This document shows positions 1 through 9,741 of a stretch of DNA of 64,000 nucleotides, piece after piece. The stretch is taken from assembly GCF_018417635.1 (NCBI RefSeq), contig NZ_CP071007.1, positions 3,472,501 to 3,536,500 of the forward strand, in the 5' to 3' direction. The DNA comes from Pseudomonas sp. SORT22 (GTDB lineage: Bacteria; Pseudomonadota; Gammaproteobacteria; Pseudomonadales; Pseudomonadaceae). Below the pieces are notes generated by a model. It did no database searches, was not told the origin of the DNA, and saw only the letters and a program-made list of their open reading frames with translations. The translations under genes and the position numbers were made by a program. Position 1 is the first letter of the stretch, and each line of letters starts with the position of its first letter.

Positions 1-421
1 GATCACCGGCCCCGAGCGCCGCGGCCTGCTGCACTGCGTGCTGGATGTGCCCGGGCAGCGCGAGGTGCATGCCATTTGCGTGCACCTGTCACTGCTCGAA
101 AGCCACCGGCAACAGCAGTTGCAACTGCTGCGCAAGCTGCTCGACTCGCTGCCTGGCGATGCCCCGGTGATCATCGCCGGCGACTTCAACGACTGGAAAC
201 TGCGCGGCAACCGCACCCTCAACCTGCACCGCGACCTGCACGAAGCCTTCGAGCGTCATCACGGCCTGCTTGCCCGCACCTATCCGGCGCGCTTGCCGCT
301 GCTGCGCCTGGACCGCATCTACCTGCGCAACGCCCACAGCCATGCCCCGCAAATTCTCGGCAACAAGCCCTGGAGCCACCTCTCCGATCACCTGCCATTG
401 GCCGTGGAAGTGCAGCTTTAG
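1..421 (+). CDS. Endonuclease/exonuclease/phosphatase family protein (3' part only)
   Basis: The reading frame is already open at base 2, so the 5' end lies outside the window. About 139 C-terminal residues are seen. They carry the family signatures: GDFND (Asp/Asn of the DNase I-like active site) in the middle and SDHLPLAVEV near the end, where SDH supplies the catalytic Asp/His. The fold covers Mg2+-dependent phosphodiesterases. The short segment resembles YbhP-type proteins, often found next to a cardiolipin synthase, but that neighbour is not visible. Substrate unknown. Confidence 0.85.
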   Translation, partial: ITGPERRGLLHCVLDVPGQREVHAICVHLSLLESHRQQQLQLLRKLLDSLPGDAPVIIAGDFNDWKLRGNRTLNLHRDLHEAFERHHGLLARTYPARLPLLRLDRIYLRNAHSHAPQILGNKPWSHLSDHLPLAVEVQL

Positions 422-732
422 CAATCATTCGGCATAGCCGCACCGCTGGAAAGAGCGGTTGCGGCTATAGGATGTAAATTTTTGTTTAATTTCAGCTAAT
501 TGCCACTACCAATAGCTTGACAACGGTTATTTCACGCTTTCTTGACGCCCGCCCCGTCCTCTCCTTAGCTACAAGTAATGCAGCAACTGCAGATTCCATT
601 CCGAGCCTCTAGCGCGCGCTTTTCAGCGCGCGACAGGGACCGGTTTGCTGGTTTGGGTCGCCCTCTGGTTTTGCTTTACAGCCCGTGACATCAGGCCAGA
701 ACCCTGGCTTATAAAAACAGAGGAGAACCGCC
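422..732. other. Intergenic region upstream of the autotransporter-like gene
   Basis: This gap of 311 bases has no supported gene. It is more AT-rich than its surroundings. A TTGACA hexamer at 517-522 could be a -35 element, but I see no convincing -10 at the right distance. A 7-bp GC hairpin lies at 613-632 (CGCGCGC, 6-base loop, GCGCGCG); it has no T-run, so it is not a classical terminator. AGGAG at 721-725 is the ribosome binding site of the next gene. Confidence 0.5.
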
Positions 733-1803
733 ATGAAAAAAACTCCGAATCCTGCGGGCTTTGAGTATGTTTTCTATGCGGTTTCCACGTCGCTGCTACT
801 GGCAACCCCGTTGGAAACCCATGCATTGGGCCTGGAGGATAACGACCCGTTCAACAACCTGGTACAGGCCCAACCTGCACTTTCGCTCAACCCGGTCAGC
901 GCCAGCGGCCTGGGCCTGAGCACCCTCGGTGCGTTTTCCGAACGCCTGGCCGAACGCCATGCGCCAGCACCGAACGACAGCATCGCCAGCCAGTGGGCGC
1001 AGTTTTTCCCGACTGCAGTGCGCACCTCAAGCCCAGAGGCCGACAACCTCGCCACGCCGAACCAGAGCCTGCAAATCAGCCCTGATCTGTTCGTTCGTGA
1101 AACCGGCGGCGGCAATACTCACCGCGCCGGTTTCTTTGTCGGCCACAGCAACCTGCAAAGCGGTTTCGACGGCCTGCGCAAACCCCAGGTCGGCAACAAA
1201 GAGAGCGTGCTCAACCTCGACGGGCAAAGCCTGGGTGTGTACTGGAGCATGACCCACGACCAGGGCTGGCACCTGGATGCGGTGGCCATGGGCACGCGCT
1301 TTGATATCAATGGCCGCAGCGAGAGCGGCCAGCGCCTGGATGGCAACGGCCACGCCCTGACCCTCTCGGTCGAGGGCGGCTACCCGATCAGCCTGGGCAA
1401 CAACTGGACCCTGGAACCGCAAGCACAGTTGATCAACCAGCAGTACTTTCCTGGCAGCCAGACCCAGACCGACACCCAGCAAGCCTTTGACCAGCAGCCC
1501 AACTGGACCGGCCGGGTCGGTGCCAAATTGTCGGCGCGCTACAACGTGCGCGGCATGCCGATCGAGCCGTTCGTGCGCACCAACGTCTGGTACGACTTCT
1601 CCAATGCCGACACCGTGAGCCTGGACAAGGTCGACAAGATCAGCAGCGGGCGCAACTCCGCCACCGTCGAACTGGGCTTGGGCCTGGTGGCGCGGGTCAC
1701 GCCGAAAGTGGCGCTGTTTGTCAGCGCCGACTACAGCAGCGATGTCGATGACAATGACCTCAACGGCCTGATCGGCAACCTCGGTGTCAGGGTGCGCTGG
1801 TGA
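733..1803 (+). CDS. Small autotransporter-barrel outer-membrane protein
   Basis: The protein has 356 residues. Residues 1-32 look like a signal peptide with a likely cut after THA. A short segment of roughly 85-90 residues follows, and from about residue 117 the sequence shows alternating polar/hydrophobic beta-strands ending in VRVRW, the aromatic terminus typical of autotransporter barrels recognised by the BAM machinery. The passenger is far shorter than in classical adhesins or esterases and has no visible catalytic motif, so the protein may simply be an outer-membrane barrel. AGGAG lies 7 bases before the ATG. It stands alone, convergent with glgB. Confidence 0.75.
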   Translation: MKKTPNPAGFEYVFYAVSTSLLLATPLETHALGLEDNDPFNNLVQAQPALSLNPVSASGLGLSTLGAFSERLAERHAPAPNDSIASQWAQFFPTAVRTSSPEADNLATPNQSLQISPDLFVRETGGGNTHRAGFFVGHSNLQSGFDGLRKPQVGNKESVLNLDGQSLGVYWSMTHDQGWHLDAVAMGTRFDINGRSESGQRLDGNGHALTLSVEGGYPISLGNNWTLEPQAQLINQQYFPGSQTQTDTQQAFDQQPNWTGRVGAKLSARYNVRGMPIEPFVRTNVWYDFSNADTVSLDKVDKISSGRNSATVELGLGLVARVTPKVALFVSADYSSDVDDNDLNGLIGNLGVRVRW

Positions 1804-1818
1804 TGCGAGCGCTGGCCA

Positions 1819-4029
1819 TCACTGCGGCCGCAGGATCAACACCCCCAGCGGCGGCAGGTTGAGCCGCAACGACAGCGGCTGGCCATGGCTGGGCTGGGCC
1901 TGACTGGCCACCTCGCCAAGGTTGCCGTAGTTGGAGCCGGCATAGCCCTCGGCGTCGCTGTTGAACACCTCGGCCCAGCGCTCGCCAAACGGCACGCCGA
2001 TGCGATAGCCCTCGCGCGGCACCGGGGTGAAGTTGGCCACCACCAGCAACGGCTCGCCGTTCACGCTCCAGCGCAGCCAGGCATACACACTGTTGTGCGC
2101 GTCATCGCCGATCAACCATTGAAAGCCTTGCGGCACGCAGTCCTGTTCGTGCAGCGCACGCTCGTCGCGGTACAAACGGTTGAGGTCGCTGACCAGCCGT
2201 TGCACACCCAGATGCTCGGGGTACTTGAGCAGGTACCAGTCCAGTTCGCTGTCGTGGTTCCACTCGCGCCACTGGCCGAACTCACAGCCCATGAACAACA
2301 GTTTTTTGCCCGGATGGGTCCACATGAAGGTCAGGTAGGCGCGCAGGTTGGCGAACTTCTGCCAGCGATCGCCAGGCATCTTGTCGATCAGAGAGTGCTT
2401 GCCGTGCACCACCTCGTCATGGGAGATCGGCAGGATGAAATGTTCGGAATAGGCGTAGATCAGGCCGAAGCTCATTTCGTTGTGGTGATAGGTGCGGTGG
2501 ATCGGGTCGTTCTGGATGTAATGCAGGGTGTCGTGCATCCAGCCCATGTTCCACTTGTAGGCAAAGCCCAAACCGCCCTGCTGGGTTGGCTGGCTGACGC
2601 CTGGCCAGGCCGTGGACTCCTCGGCAATCACCAGGGCGCCGGGGGCCTCCAGGGCCACCACGTCGTTGAGGTGACGCAAAAAGTCGATGGCTTCGAGGTT
2701 CTCGCGCCCGCCATGGCGATTCGGCACCCACTCGCCGGCCTTGCGCGAGTAGTCGCGGTAGAGCATCGAGGCCACGGCATCGACGCGCAGGCCGTCGATA
2801 TGAAAATGCTTGAGCCAGTGCAGCGCCGAGGCCAGCATGAAGCCGTGCACTTCGGTGCGCCCAAGGTTGTAGATCAGCGTGTCCCAGTCCTGGTGGAAGC
2901 CCTCCAGCGGGTTGTCGTACTCGTACAGCGCGGTGCCGTCGAAGCGCGCCAGGCCGTGGGTGTCGGTGGGGAAATGCGCCGGCACCCAGTCGAGGATCAC
3001 GCCGATCTGCGCCTGGTGGCAGGCGTCGATGAAGGCGGCAAAGTCTTCGGCACTGCCGTAGCGCGCGGTCGGCGCGAACATCGACAGTGGCTGGTAACCC
3101 CAGGAGCCGCCAAACGGATGCTCCATGATCGGCATCAGCTCGATATGGGTAAAGCCCAGCTGCTGGATATAGGGCACCAGGCGCTCGGCCAGCTCGCGCC
3201 AGTTGTAAAAGCGCGCCACTTCGCCATTGTCGTCCAGCTCACATTGCCAGGAGCCGGCGTGTAATTCGTAGATCGACAGCGGCGCGCTGCTGGCCTGGCG
3301 TTCACCGCGCTGCTGCATCCAGTCCTGGTCTTGCCAGTCATGGGCCAGGGGGCCGGCGACCCTTGAGGCGGTGCTCGGCGGCAACTCGGTGGCGCGGGCC
3401 AGCGGGTCGGCCTTGAGCGGCAGGATGCCGTCGCGCCCGAGCACTTCGTATTTGTACGCTTCGCCGGCCCGCAGGCGCGGCACAAACAGTTCCCAGACCC
3501 CGGACGGATGGCGCAGGCGCATGGGGTGACGGCGGCCGTCCCAGTTGTTGAAATCACCCACCACCGAGACCCGCCGGGCGTTCGGTGCCCACACCGAAAA
3601 GCGCACGCCATCGACACCTTCGACATTCAGCGGTTGCGCGCCCATCGCCGCCGCAAGATCACGGTGATTGCCCTCGGCAAACAGGTACAGGTCCATGTCG
3701 CCGAGCAACGGCCCGAAGCTGTAGGGGTCTTCGGTGATCTGCTCGCCGCCGGCCCAGTTGATCTGCAACAGGTACGGCTGCGATTCGCGCAGATGAGTGA
3801 TGAACAACCCCGGTACCGGGCCCTGCTCCAGCTCTGCCAGCACGCGACTGTCGTCACGGGCCAGCACCCGTACGTTCAGAGCGTTGGGCAGGTAGGCGCG
3901 GACAAACTGGCCACCGGCACCATCCGGGTGCGGACCGAGCACCGCGAACGGGTCGGTATGTTCGGCTCTTACCAGGGCATCGATATCGCGCTGCCCCAGT
4001 CCTCCTTCCTCGCGCTTGCGTTGCGTCAT
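1819..4029 (-). CDS. glgB: 1,4-alpha-glucan branching enzyme GlgB
   Basis: The protein has 736 residues, close to the E. coli enzyme (728). The N-terminal CBM48/isoamylase-like part (about 20-220) is followed by a GH13 barrel with DWVPAH at 347-352, nucleophile Asp417 in DGLRVDAV, acid/base Glu470 and HD at 537-538 in ISHDEV. It transfers cleaved alpha-1,4 chains to form alpha-1,6 branches. It is the last gene of the minus-strand operon glgE-treS/mak-glgB and begins directly after the treS stop codon, which suggests coupled translation. Together with GlgE it turns maltose-1-phosphate into branched glucan. Confidence 0.97.
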   Translation of the reverse strand: MTQRKREEGGLGQRDIDALVRAEHTDPFAVLGPHPDGAGGQFVRAYLPNALNVRVLARDDSRVLAELEQGPVPGLFITHLRESQPYLLQINWAGGEQITEDPYSFGPLLGDMDLYLFAEGNHRDLAAAMGAQPLNVEGVDGVRFSVWAPNARRVSVVGDFNNWDGRRHPMRLRHPSGVWELFVPRLRAGEAYKYEVLGRDGILPLKADPLARATELPPSTASRVAGPLAHDWQDQDWMQQRGERQASSAPLSIYELHAGSWQCELDDNGEVARFYNWRELAERLVPYIQQLGFTHIELMPIMEHPFGGSWGYQPLSMFAPTARYGSAEDFAAFIDACHQAQIGVILDWVPAHFPTDTHGLARFDGTALYEYDNPLEGFHQDWDTLIYNLGRTEVHGFMLASALHWLKHFHIDGLRVDAVASMLYRDYSRKAGEWVPNRHGGRENLEAIDFLRHLNDVVALEAPGALVIAEESTAWPGVSQPTQQGGLGFAYKWNMGWMHDTLHYIQNDPIHRTYHHNEMSFGLIYAYSEHFILPISHDEVVHGKHSLIDKMPGDRWQKFANLRAYLTFMWTHPGKKLLFMGCEFGQWREWNHDSELDWYLLKYPEHLGVQRLVSDLNRLYRDERALHEQDCVPQGFQWLIGDDAHNSVYAWLRWSVNGEPLLVVANFTPVPREGYRIGVPFGERWAEVFNSDAEGYAGSNYGNLGEVASQAQPSHGQPLSLRLNLPPLGVLILRPQ

Positions 4030-7000
4030 TTACTGCTCTCCCCAGGTACTGATCAGACCATGCAGGCCATGCAAAGGCACGGCCAGCCAATGCGGACGGT
4101 TCTCGGCTTCGTAGAGGATTTCGTAGGCGACTTTCTCGAGGCTGAACAACGCCAGCGCCGCCTGCTCGCCGTCAGCCTGCTGCCAGGCATGGGGCATGGC
4201 CGCGGTGGCCAGCCCATAGGCCTCGACAAAAGCATGCCGGGCCTGGTGCAGGTAACGGCGGGCGACGCGCTGACGCGCCTGACGGGCAGCCTCGCAAAGG
4301 TCGACAGCAGAAGCACTGCGCAGCACCATCGCTGCAGCATAGTCGAATGAACGCAGCACGCCGCTGACATCCTTGTACGGGCTGTGCCTGGCCCGCCGCT
4401 CATCCAGCGGTCGCGCCGGTTCGCCTTCGAAATCGATCAGGTAGGCATCGCCCTGCACCACCAGCACCTGGCCCAGGTGCAAGTCGCCATGTACACGCAT
4501 CAACAGCCCGCCGACCGCCTGTTTGCTCAGTTCGGCTATGTGCTTGAGCAGGCTCTTGCGTTGCTGTTGCAGGTCGTCGACCAGGGCCTGGCTGGCGCTG
4601 TCGAGGCTGGCGCGATGTGCTTGCAGCAGGTCCAGGGCGCGGCTCAGCTGGGCGCTGATGTGCTTGTTCCAGGCCTGGCTGTCGCGGCTGCTGCTGGCCC
4701 GCGGCTGGAACGCCGGATCGGCGCTGGGCGCCGCCAGCAGCAGGTGCATCTCGCCCAGGCGCTGGCCGAGCAAGGCGGCAAAATCGGCAAGGTCCTGCAG
4801 GGCATCGGTGTGCACGTCCTGATCGTTGCTCGATGGCTCCATCTCGTCGCGGATGGCCCGTTCGAGGTTGTTCTGGGTCCAGTCCCAGGCGTCGCCCTGA
4901 TTGCTCAGGTAGCCCTGGGCGATCATCAGCAGGTGCGGTTGCGCCTTAGCGTCGACGCGGCTGACCCAGGCCAGCAGCGGCGAGATATTGGCAAAGCCTG
5001 CGGCCGTCAGGTAGGCGCTCATTTCCAGCTCGGGGTGCACCCCGGGGTTGACCCGGCGGATCAGCTTGAGCACCAGGCTGCCACCGACCACCACCGAACT
5101 GTTGGACTGCTCGGCGCTCAGGTAGCGCACTTGCGCGTCGTCGCCCAGGTTCAATGCCGCCAGTTGTTCTGTGGCGGTAAAACGCAGCTCGCCCTCGCTG
5201 CACGGCAAGCGCAAGCCGTCCTTGCAGCCGGCCAATACCGCGCGCACGAAGCTCTCAAGCACGAAGCCATCGGTGATCAGCCCCACCTGGCGGCCGCGGC
5301 GCACCCGCGCCAGGGCCAGTTGCTGCGGCGCCGGGCTGTTGATGTTTTCTTCGCCGATCAGGCCGAACGGCAGTTGATAGCGGCTGCTCTGGCCGCCGCC
5401 CTGCACGTCGATCTCGCTGAGCAGCACCGGGCTGGTGGTGTCGCCAAAACGCACGCCGTAGGCGATCTGCACCTGTTCGATGCGGCTTTCCTTGCCGGCA
5501 AACCAGCGGCGCTTGGGCAGGTACTGGGGCAGGATGCTGTCTTGCAAAGTGGCCCGCGACGGCGCTTCAAGCAGCTCTTCCATGCGCTTTTTCAGCACCA
5601 GTGTGGTGAACTCCGGCAGGCTCTGGGCCGGCTCCATGTGCCAGCTGGGCATCTGGTCCTTGTCAGCGAGCAGGAACCAGTAAAAGCCGTAAGGCGGCAA
5701 GGTCAGCAGAAACGGCAACTGGCCGATCGGCGGGAAGGCACTGCCGCCGAGCATCTCCACCGGCACCTTGTCGGCGTACTGCTGCAGCTCAAGCTCAGCC
5801 GCCTGTGCGGCGCGCGAGACGTTGGCCACGCAGAGGATGATCTCGGCCTTGCCGTCGCTGCCGGTGTACTCGCGGATGTAGGCGAGAATCCGCCGGTTGC
5901 TCGGCGTGAGCATCTTCAGTGCGCCGCGGCCGAAGGCTTTTTGCTGCTTGCGCACCGCCAGCAGGCGGCGGTTCCAGTTCAATAGCGAATGCGGGTCGTG
6001 GGCCTGGGCCTCGACGTTGACCGACTGGAAACCGTACAGCGGGTCCATGATCGGCGGCAGCACCAGGCGCGCCGGGTCGGCGCGCGAGAACCCGCCGTTG
6101 CGGTCGATCGACCACTGCATCGGCGTGCGCACGCCATCGCGGTCGCCCAGGTAGATGTTGTCGCCCATGCCGATTTCGTCGCCGTAGTACAGGGTCGGCG
6201 TGCCGGGCATCGACAGCAGCAGGCTGCACAAAAGCTCGACCCGGCGCCGGTCGCGCTGCAGCAGCGGCGCCAGGCGCCGGCGAATGCCGAGGTTGATCCG
6301 CGCCCGGCGATCCTCGGCGTAGTAGTTCCACAAGTAGTCGCGCTCGCGGTCGGTGACCATCTCCAGGGTCAGCTCATCGTGGTTGCGCAAGAAGATCGCC
6401 CATTGGCAGTTGGCCGGGATCTCCGGGGTCTGACGCAGGATGTCGGTGATCGGAAAGCGGTCTTCCTGGGCCACGGCCATGTACATGCGCGGCATCAGCG
6501 GGAAGTGAAAAGCCATGTGGCATTCATCGCCCTGCCCTTCGCCAAAGTACAACTGGGTGTCTTCCGGCCACTGGTTGGCCTCGGCCAGGAGCATGCGGTC
6601 GGGGTAGTTGGCATCGATCTCGGCGCGGATCTTTTTCAGCACCTGGTGGGTTTCGGGCAGGTTCTCGTTGTTGGTGCCGTCGCGCTCGATCAGGTAAGGG
6701 ATGGCGTCCAGGCGCAGGCCGTCGACGCCCAGGTCGAGCCAGTAGCGCATGACCCCGAGCACCGCCTTGAGCACCTGCGGGTTGTCGAAATTGAGGTCCG
6801 GCTGGTGCGAGTAGAAGCGGTGCCAGAAGTATTGGCCGGCCACCGGGTCCCAGGTCCAGTTGGATTTCTCGGTGTCGAGGAAGATGATCCGCGTGCCGTC
6901 GTACTTCTGGTCGCTGTCGGACCACACGTAAAAGTCCCGGGCCTTGCTCCCCGGCTTGGCGCGCCGGGCTTTCTGGAACCACGGATGCTGGTCGGAGGTG

Positions 7001-7341
7001 TGGTTGATGACAAGTTCGGTTATCACCCGCAGGCCGCGCTTGTGGGCCTCGGCAATGAAGCGTTTTACGTCAGCCAGGGTGCCGTAGTCGGGGTGCACTG
7101 CCTTGTACTCGGCGATGTCGTAGCCATCATCGCGCCGTGGCGAAGGGTAGAACGGCAGCAGCCACAGGGTGTTGACCCCAAGCTCGGCGATGTAGTCGAG
7201 CTTGGCGATCAGGCCGGGGAAGTCACCGATGCCGTCGTTGTTGGAATCAAAGAAGGATTTGACGTGTACCTGGTAGATGATCGCGTCCTTGTACCACAAC
7301 GGATCATCGATAAAGGCGGCTGGGCGGGCGCGCTTGGCCAT
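4030..7341 (-). CDS. treS: Trehalose synthase / maltokinase fusion (TreS-Mak)
   Basis: The fusion protein has 1103 residues. The N-terminal GH13 domain (about 1-550) carries Asp212 in DGLRLDAI, Glu254 in LLAEANQ and HD at 321-322, and interconverts trehalose and maltose. The C-terminal part (about 600-1103) has kinase motifs HGDLHLGQ at 951-958 and DFEGE at 970-974, typical of maltokinase (Pep2/Mak), which makes maltose-1-phosphate for GlgE. I chose the ATG at 7341 because AAAGGAG stands just upstream; the frame stays open 30 codons further, but that stretch lies inside glgE. Only 13 bases separate it from the glgE stop. Confidence 0.96.
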   Translation of the reverse strand: MAKRARPAAFIDDPLWYKDAIIYQVHVKSFFDSNNDGIGDFPGLIAKLDYIAELGVNTLWLLPFYPSPRRDDGYDIAEYKAVHPDYGTLADVKRFIAEAHKRGLRVITELVINHTSDQHPWFQKARRAKPGSKARDFYVWSDSDQKYDGTRIIFLDTEKSNWTWDPVAGQYFWHRFYSHQPDLNFDNPQVLKAVLGVMRYWLDLGVDGLRLDAIPYLIERDGTNNENLPETHQVLKKIRAEIDANYPDRMLLAEANQWPEDTQLYFGEGQGDECHMAFHFPLMPRMYMAVAQEDRFPITDILRQTPEIPANCQWAIFLRNHDELTLEMVTDRERDYLWNYYAEDRRARINLGIRRRLAPLLQRDRRRVELLCSLLLSMPGTPTLYYGDEIGMGDNIYLGDRDGVRTPMQWSIDRNGGFSRADPARLVLPPIMDPLYGFQSVNVEAQAHDPHSLLNWNRRLLAVRKQQKAFGRGALKMLTPSNRRILAYIREYTGSDGKAEIILCVANVSRAAQAAELELQQYADKVPVEMLGGSAFPPIGQLPFLLTLPPYGFYWFLLADKDQMPSWHMEPAQSLPEFTTLVLKKRMEELLEAPSRATLQDSILPQYLPKRRWFAGKESRIEQVQIAYGVRFGDTTSPVLLSEIDVQGGGQSSRYQLPFGLIGEENINSPAPQQLALARVRRGRQVGLITDGFVLESFVRAVLAGCKDGLRLPCSEGELRFTATEQLAALNLGDDAQVRYLSAEQSNSSVVVGGSLVLKLIRRVNPGVHPELEMSAYLTAAGFANISPLLAWVSRVDAKAQPHLLMIAQGYLSNQGDAWDWTQNNLERAIRDEMEPSSNDQDVHTDALQDLADFAALLGQRLGEMHLLLAAPSADPAFQPRASSSRDSQAWNKHISAQLSRALDLLQAHRASLDSASQALVDDLQQQRKSLLKHIAELSKQAVGGLLMRVHGDLHLGQVLVVQGDAYLIDFEGEPARPLDERRARHSPYKDVSGVLRSFDYAAAMVLRSASAVDLCEAARQARQRVARRYLHQARHAFVEAYGLATAAMPHAWQQADGEQAALALFSLEKVAYEILYEAENRPHWLAVPLHGLHGLISTWGEQ

Positions 7342-7354
7342 GCTCGACTCCTTT

Positions 7355-9379
7355 CTAGTGGGCTTTTTCGATACGCCAGACAGCGAACGGCAGGTGCCAG
7401 GGCTCGATGCGCATCCATTGGGTCTTGCCATGCCAGGTCCAGCGATGGCCGCTCATCAGGTCTTCGCCGAAGGTGTCGGCATGGTCGTCCAGGCCCAGCT
7501 CCCACAACGGCAGTTCGAAGTGCGCCTCCTGGGCGTTGTGCGGGTCGAGGCTGACGGCGATGAGGATGAAGTTGTCGCGCTCGGCAGTGCGTTTGCCGAA
7601 GTACAGGATGTTGTCGTTCCAGGCGTTATAGAAAGCCACGCCCAGGTGGGTGTGCAAGGCCGGATTCTGCCGGCGGATACGGTTGAGCTGGGCGATTTCG
7701 GCGATTATATTGCCTGGCTGGCTGAAGTCGCGCGGGCGGATCTGGTACTTCTCCGAATCCAGGTATTCCTCCTTGCCTGGCACCGGCGTCGCCTCGCACA
7801 GCTCGAACCCTGAGTACATGCCCCACAGGCCCGAGCCCATGGCCGCCAGCGCGGCGCGAATAAGGAAGCCGGCACGCCCCGATTCATGCAGAAAGTACGG
7901 GTTGATGTCCGGGGTATTGACGAAGTAGTTCGGCCGGTAGCAGTAGCACCACGGCGGCTGGTTGAGCTCCTCGAAGTAGCTTTGCAGCTCGGCCTTGGTG
8001 TTGCGCCAGGTGAAGTAGCTGTAGCTCTGGGAGTAACCGACCTTGCCCAGGCGCGCCATCATCGCAGGCTTGGTGAAGGCCTCGGCGAGGAAGATAACGT
8101 CCGGGTACTGGCTGCGCACATTGGCGATCAGCCAATGCCAGAACGGCAAGGGCTTGGTGTGCGGGTTGTCGACGCGAAAGGTCTTGACCCCCTCCTTGAC
8201 CCAGCCCACCACCACATCGCGCAGCGCCAGCCACAGGGCCGGTACCGAATCGGCGGCATAGAAGTCGACGTTGACGATGTCCTGGTACTTTTTCGGTGGG
8301 TTCTCGGCATAGCGGATGCTGCCGTCCGGGCGCCAGGAGAACCAGCCCGGGTGCTCCTTGAGCCAGGGGTGGTCCTGGGAACACTGAATGGCAAAATCCA
8401 GGGCGATTTCCAGGCCGTGCCCGGCGGCGGCGGCCACCAGCCGGCGAAAATCCTCGCGGCTGCCCAGTTGTGGGTGAATCGCCTCGTGCCCGCCCTCGGC
8501 GCCGCCAATCGCATAAGGGCTGCCGGGGTCACCGGGCTCGGCCTGCAAGGCATTGTTGCGGCCCTTGCGGTGGCGCACACCGATCGGGTGGATGGGCGGG
8601 AAGTACAGCACGTCAAAGCCCATGTCGCGGATCATCGGCAAGCGTTGGTGCACGTCATTGAAGGTACCGTGCCGTTCGGGGTCGTCGGTGACCGAGCGCG
8701 GAAACAGCTCGTACCAACTGGCGAACCGGGCCTGGATGCGTTCGACATCCAGCGGGTATTCAGGGCTGCGGCTGAGGTAGGTACGGTGCTCGGCCTCGGC
8801 CATCAGAACGGCGGTGTCCGGGTGCAGCAGCAAGGCCACCTGCTCGTCGACGGGCAAACCGGGCAGGTGCTGGTACAGGGCCTGCAGCTGGTCACGCAGG
8901 GGGCCGTTGCTGCGACCGATATTGTGCTCGATCTGCAGCAGCCCTTCCTGCAGCTCCAGGGGCACCGCGACGCCTGCGTTGAATTTCTTCTCCAGGTCGT
9001 GGCAATAGGTGGCGAACGGGTCGATCCAGGCCTCGATGCTGAACAGGTGGCGGCCCTGCTCGCTGACGGTGAACTCGGCCTGCCACAGGTCATTGCCGGC
9101 AAACTGCATCGGCACGCGGTGCCAGCGCCGGCTGTGGGCCTGGCGCCAGTTGAGCATCACTGCCAGGGCGTCATGACCGTCGGCGTAAACCTTGCTGCTG
9201 ACCTGCACCGGCTCAGCGACCACCGCCTTGACCGCAAACAGCCCGCCATCAAGCACCGGCACGGTGTTCTCGATCACGATCCGCGGTTCGAGCAGGGCCT
9301 GGGACAGGCTCAGGGCCTGGCCCGGGTGGTCGCTAGCCGCAGTCATACGGTCGGTTTCGAAGGGCTCATCGCGGGTCAT
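7355..9379 (-). CDS. glgE: Alpha-1,4-glucan:maltose-1-phosphate maltosyltransferase GlgE
   Basis: The protein has 674 residues. It has an N-terminal beta-sandwich, then the GH13_3 catalytic domain with nucleophile Asp404 in FRVDNPHTKPLPFW and acid/base Glu433 in FLAEAF. GlgE adds maltosyl units from maltose-1-phosphate to growing alpha-glucans. It is the promoter-proximal gene of the operon, with TreS-Mak making its substrate and GlgB branching its product. ATG 9379 was chosen, although MTAASD (11 residues downstream) is an alternative. No sugar-specific operator is evident in the 140 bases upstream. Confidence 0.96.
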   Translation of the reverse strand: MTRDEPFETDRMTAASDHPGQALSLSQALLEPRIVIENTVPVLDGGLFAVKAVVAEPVQVSSKVYADGHDALAVMLNWRQAHSRRWHRVPMQFAGNDLWQAEFTVSEQGRHLFSIEAWIDPFATYCHDLEKKFNAGVAVPLELQEGLLQIEHNIGRSNGPLRDQLQALYQHLPGLPVDEQVALLLHPDTAVLMAEAEHRTYLSRSPEYPLDVERIQARFASWYELFPRSVTDDPERHGTFNDVHQRLPMIRDMGFDVLYFPPIHPIGVRHRKGRNNALQAEPGDPGSPYAIGGAEGGHEAIHPQLGSREDFRRLVAAAAGHGLEIALDFAIQCSQDHPWLKEHPGWFSWRPDGSIRYAENPPKKYQDIVNVDFYAADSVPALWLALRDVVVGWVKEGVKTFRVDNPHTKPLPFWHWLIANVRSQYPDVIFLAEAFTKPAMMARLGKVGYSQSYSYFTWRNTKAELQSYFEELNQPPWCYCYRPNYFVNTPDINPYFLHESGRAGFLIRAALAAMGSGLWGMYSGFELCEATPVPGKEEYLDSEKYQIRPRDFSQPGNIIAEIAQLNRIRRQNPALHTHLGVAFYNAWNDNILYFGKRTAERDNFILIAVSLDPHNAQEAHFELPLWELGLDDHADTFGEDLMSGHRWTWHGKTQWMRIEPWHLPFAVWRIEKAH

Positions 9380-9519
9380 CGAACGTTGCTCCGTTATGAA
9401 GTGGCGGTAAAGGTTCAGAGCGGGGGCGCGGCCCGGGGTTCAAAAAAAATGAGCGATTGGCCGGGCCCGGGGTCGAAACCCTGAGCATGCCATCCACAAC
9501 CCCGTTGCGAGGTCAGGCC

Positions 9520-9681
9520 ATGAACATTCCCATCCCGGCTGAAACGCCCGATCCGAATATCGACGACCCGACACTGCCACCGCCGGTGCCAGAGCAGGAC
9601 CCTGATGAGGTGCCGGTGCAACCGACGGTGCCGCCCACCGTGGGCGACCCGCCGAGTAACGAGCCGCCGGTGAAAGCGTAG
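9520..9681 (+). CDS. Small Pro/Asp-rich protein of unknown function
   Basis: About 53 residues, nearly all Pro, Asp, Glu, Val and Thr, with PPPVPEQDP and VPPTVGDPP repeats and no hydrophobic core, so it is probably disordered. I chose the ATG at 9520, after GCGAGG, over in-frame starts further up. Short acidic proline-rich proteins of this style are, as far as I recall, annotated in other pseudomonads, which supports it as real. It is divergent from glgE and is followed at once by a REP pair. Function unknown. Confidence 0.6.
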   Translation: MNIPIPAETPDPNIDDPTLPPPVPEQDPDEVPVQPTVPPTVGDPPSNEPPVKA

Positions 9682-9685
9682 ACAT

Positions 9686-9735
9686 CGCGGGGCAAGCCCG
9701 CTCCTGCAATATAAGTAGGAGCGGGCTTGCCCCAC
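9686..9735. repeat. Inverted pair of REP elements
   Basis: The arms GGGGCAAGCCCGCTCCTGC (9689-9707) and GTAGGAGCGGGCTTGCCCC (9715-9733) are near-perfect inverted copies separated by a short AT loop. This is the common P. putida REP core found between genes, here between the small proline-rich gene and the convergent acyl-CoA synthetase gene. It may act as a bidirectional transcription stop. Confidence 0.85.
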
Positions 9736-9741
9736 GAAAAA

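Noticed and set aside
517..545. Possible sigma-70 promoter with TTGACA
   Set aside because: No acceptable -10 hexamer at 16-18 bases; kept only as a note on the gap.
1885..3264. 459-codon plus-strand frame opposite glgB
   Set aside because: It is a mirror frame of glgB, rich in His, Val and Gln, without domain signatures. The same holds for long opposite-strand frames at 4384-5985, 5989-7554, 7886-9484, 11667-12998 and 38238-40637.
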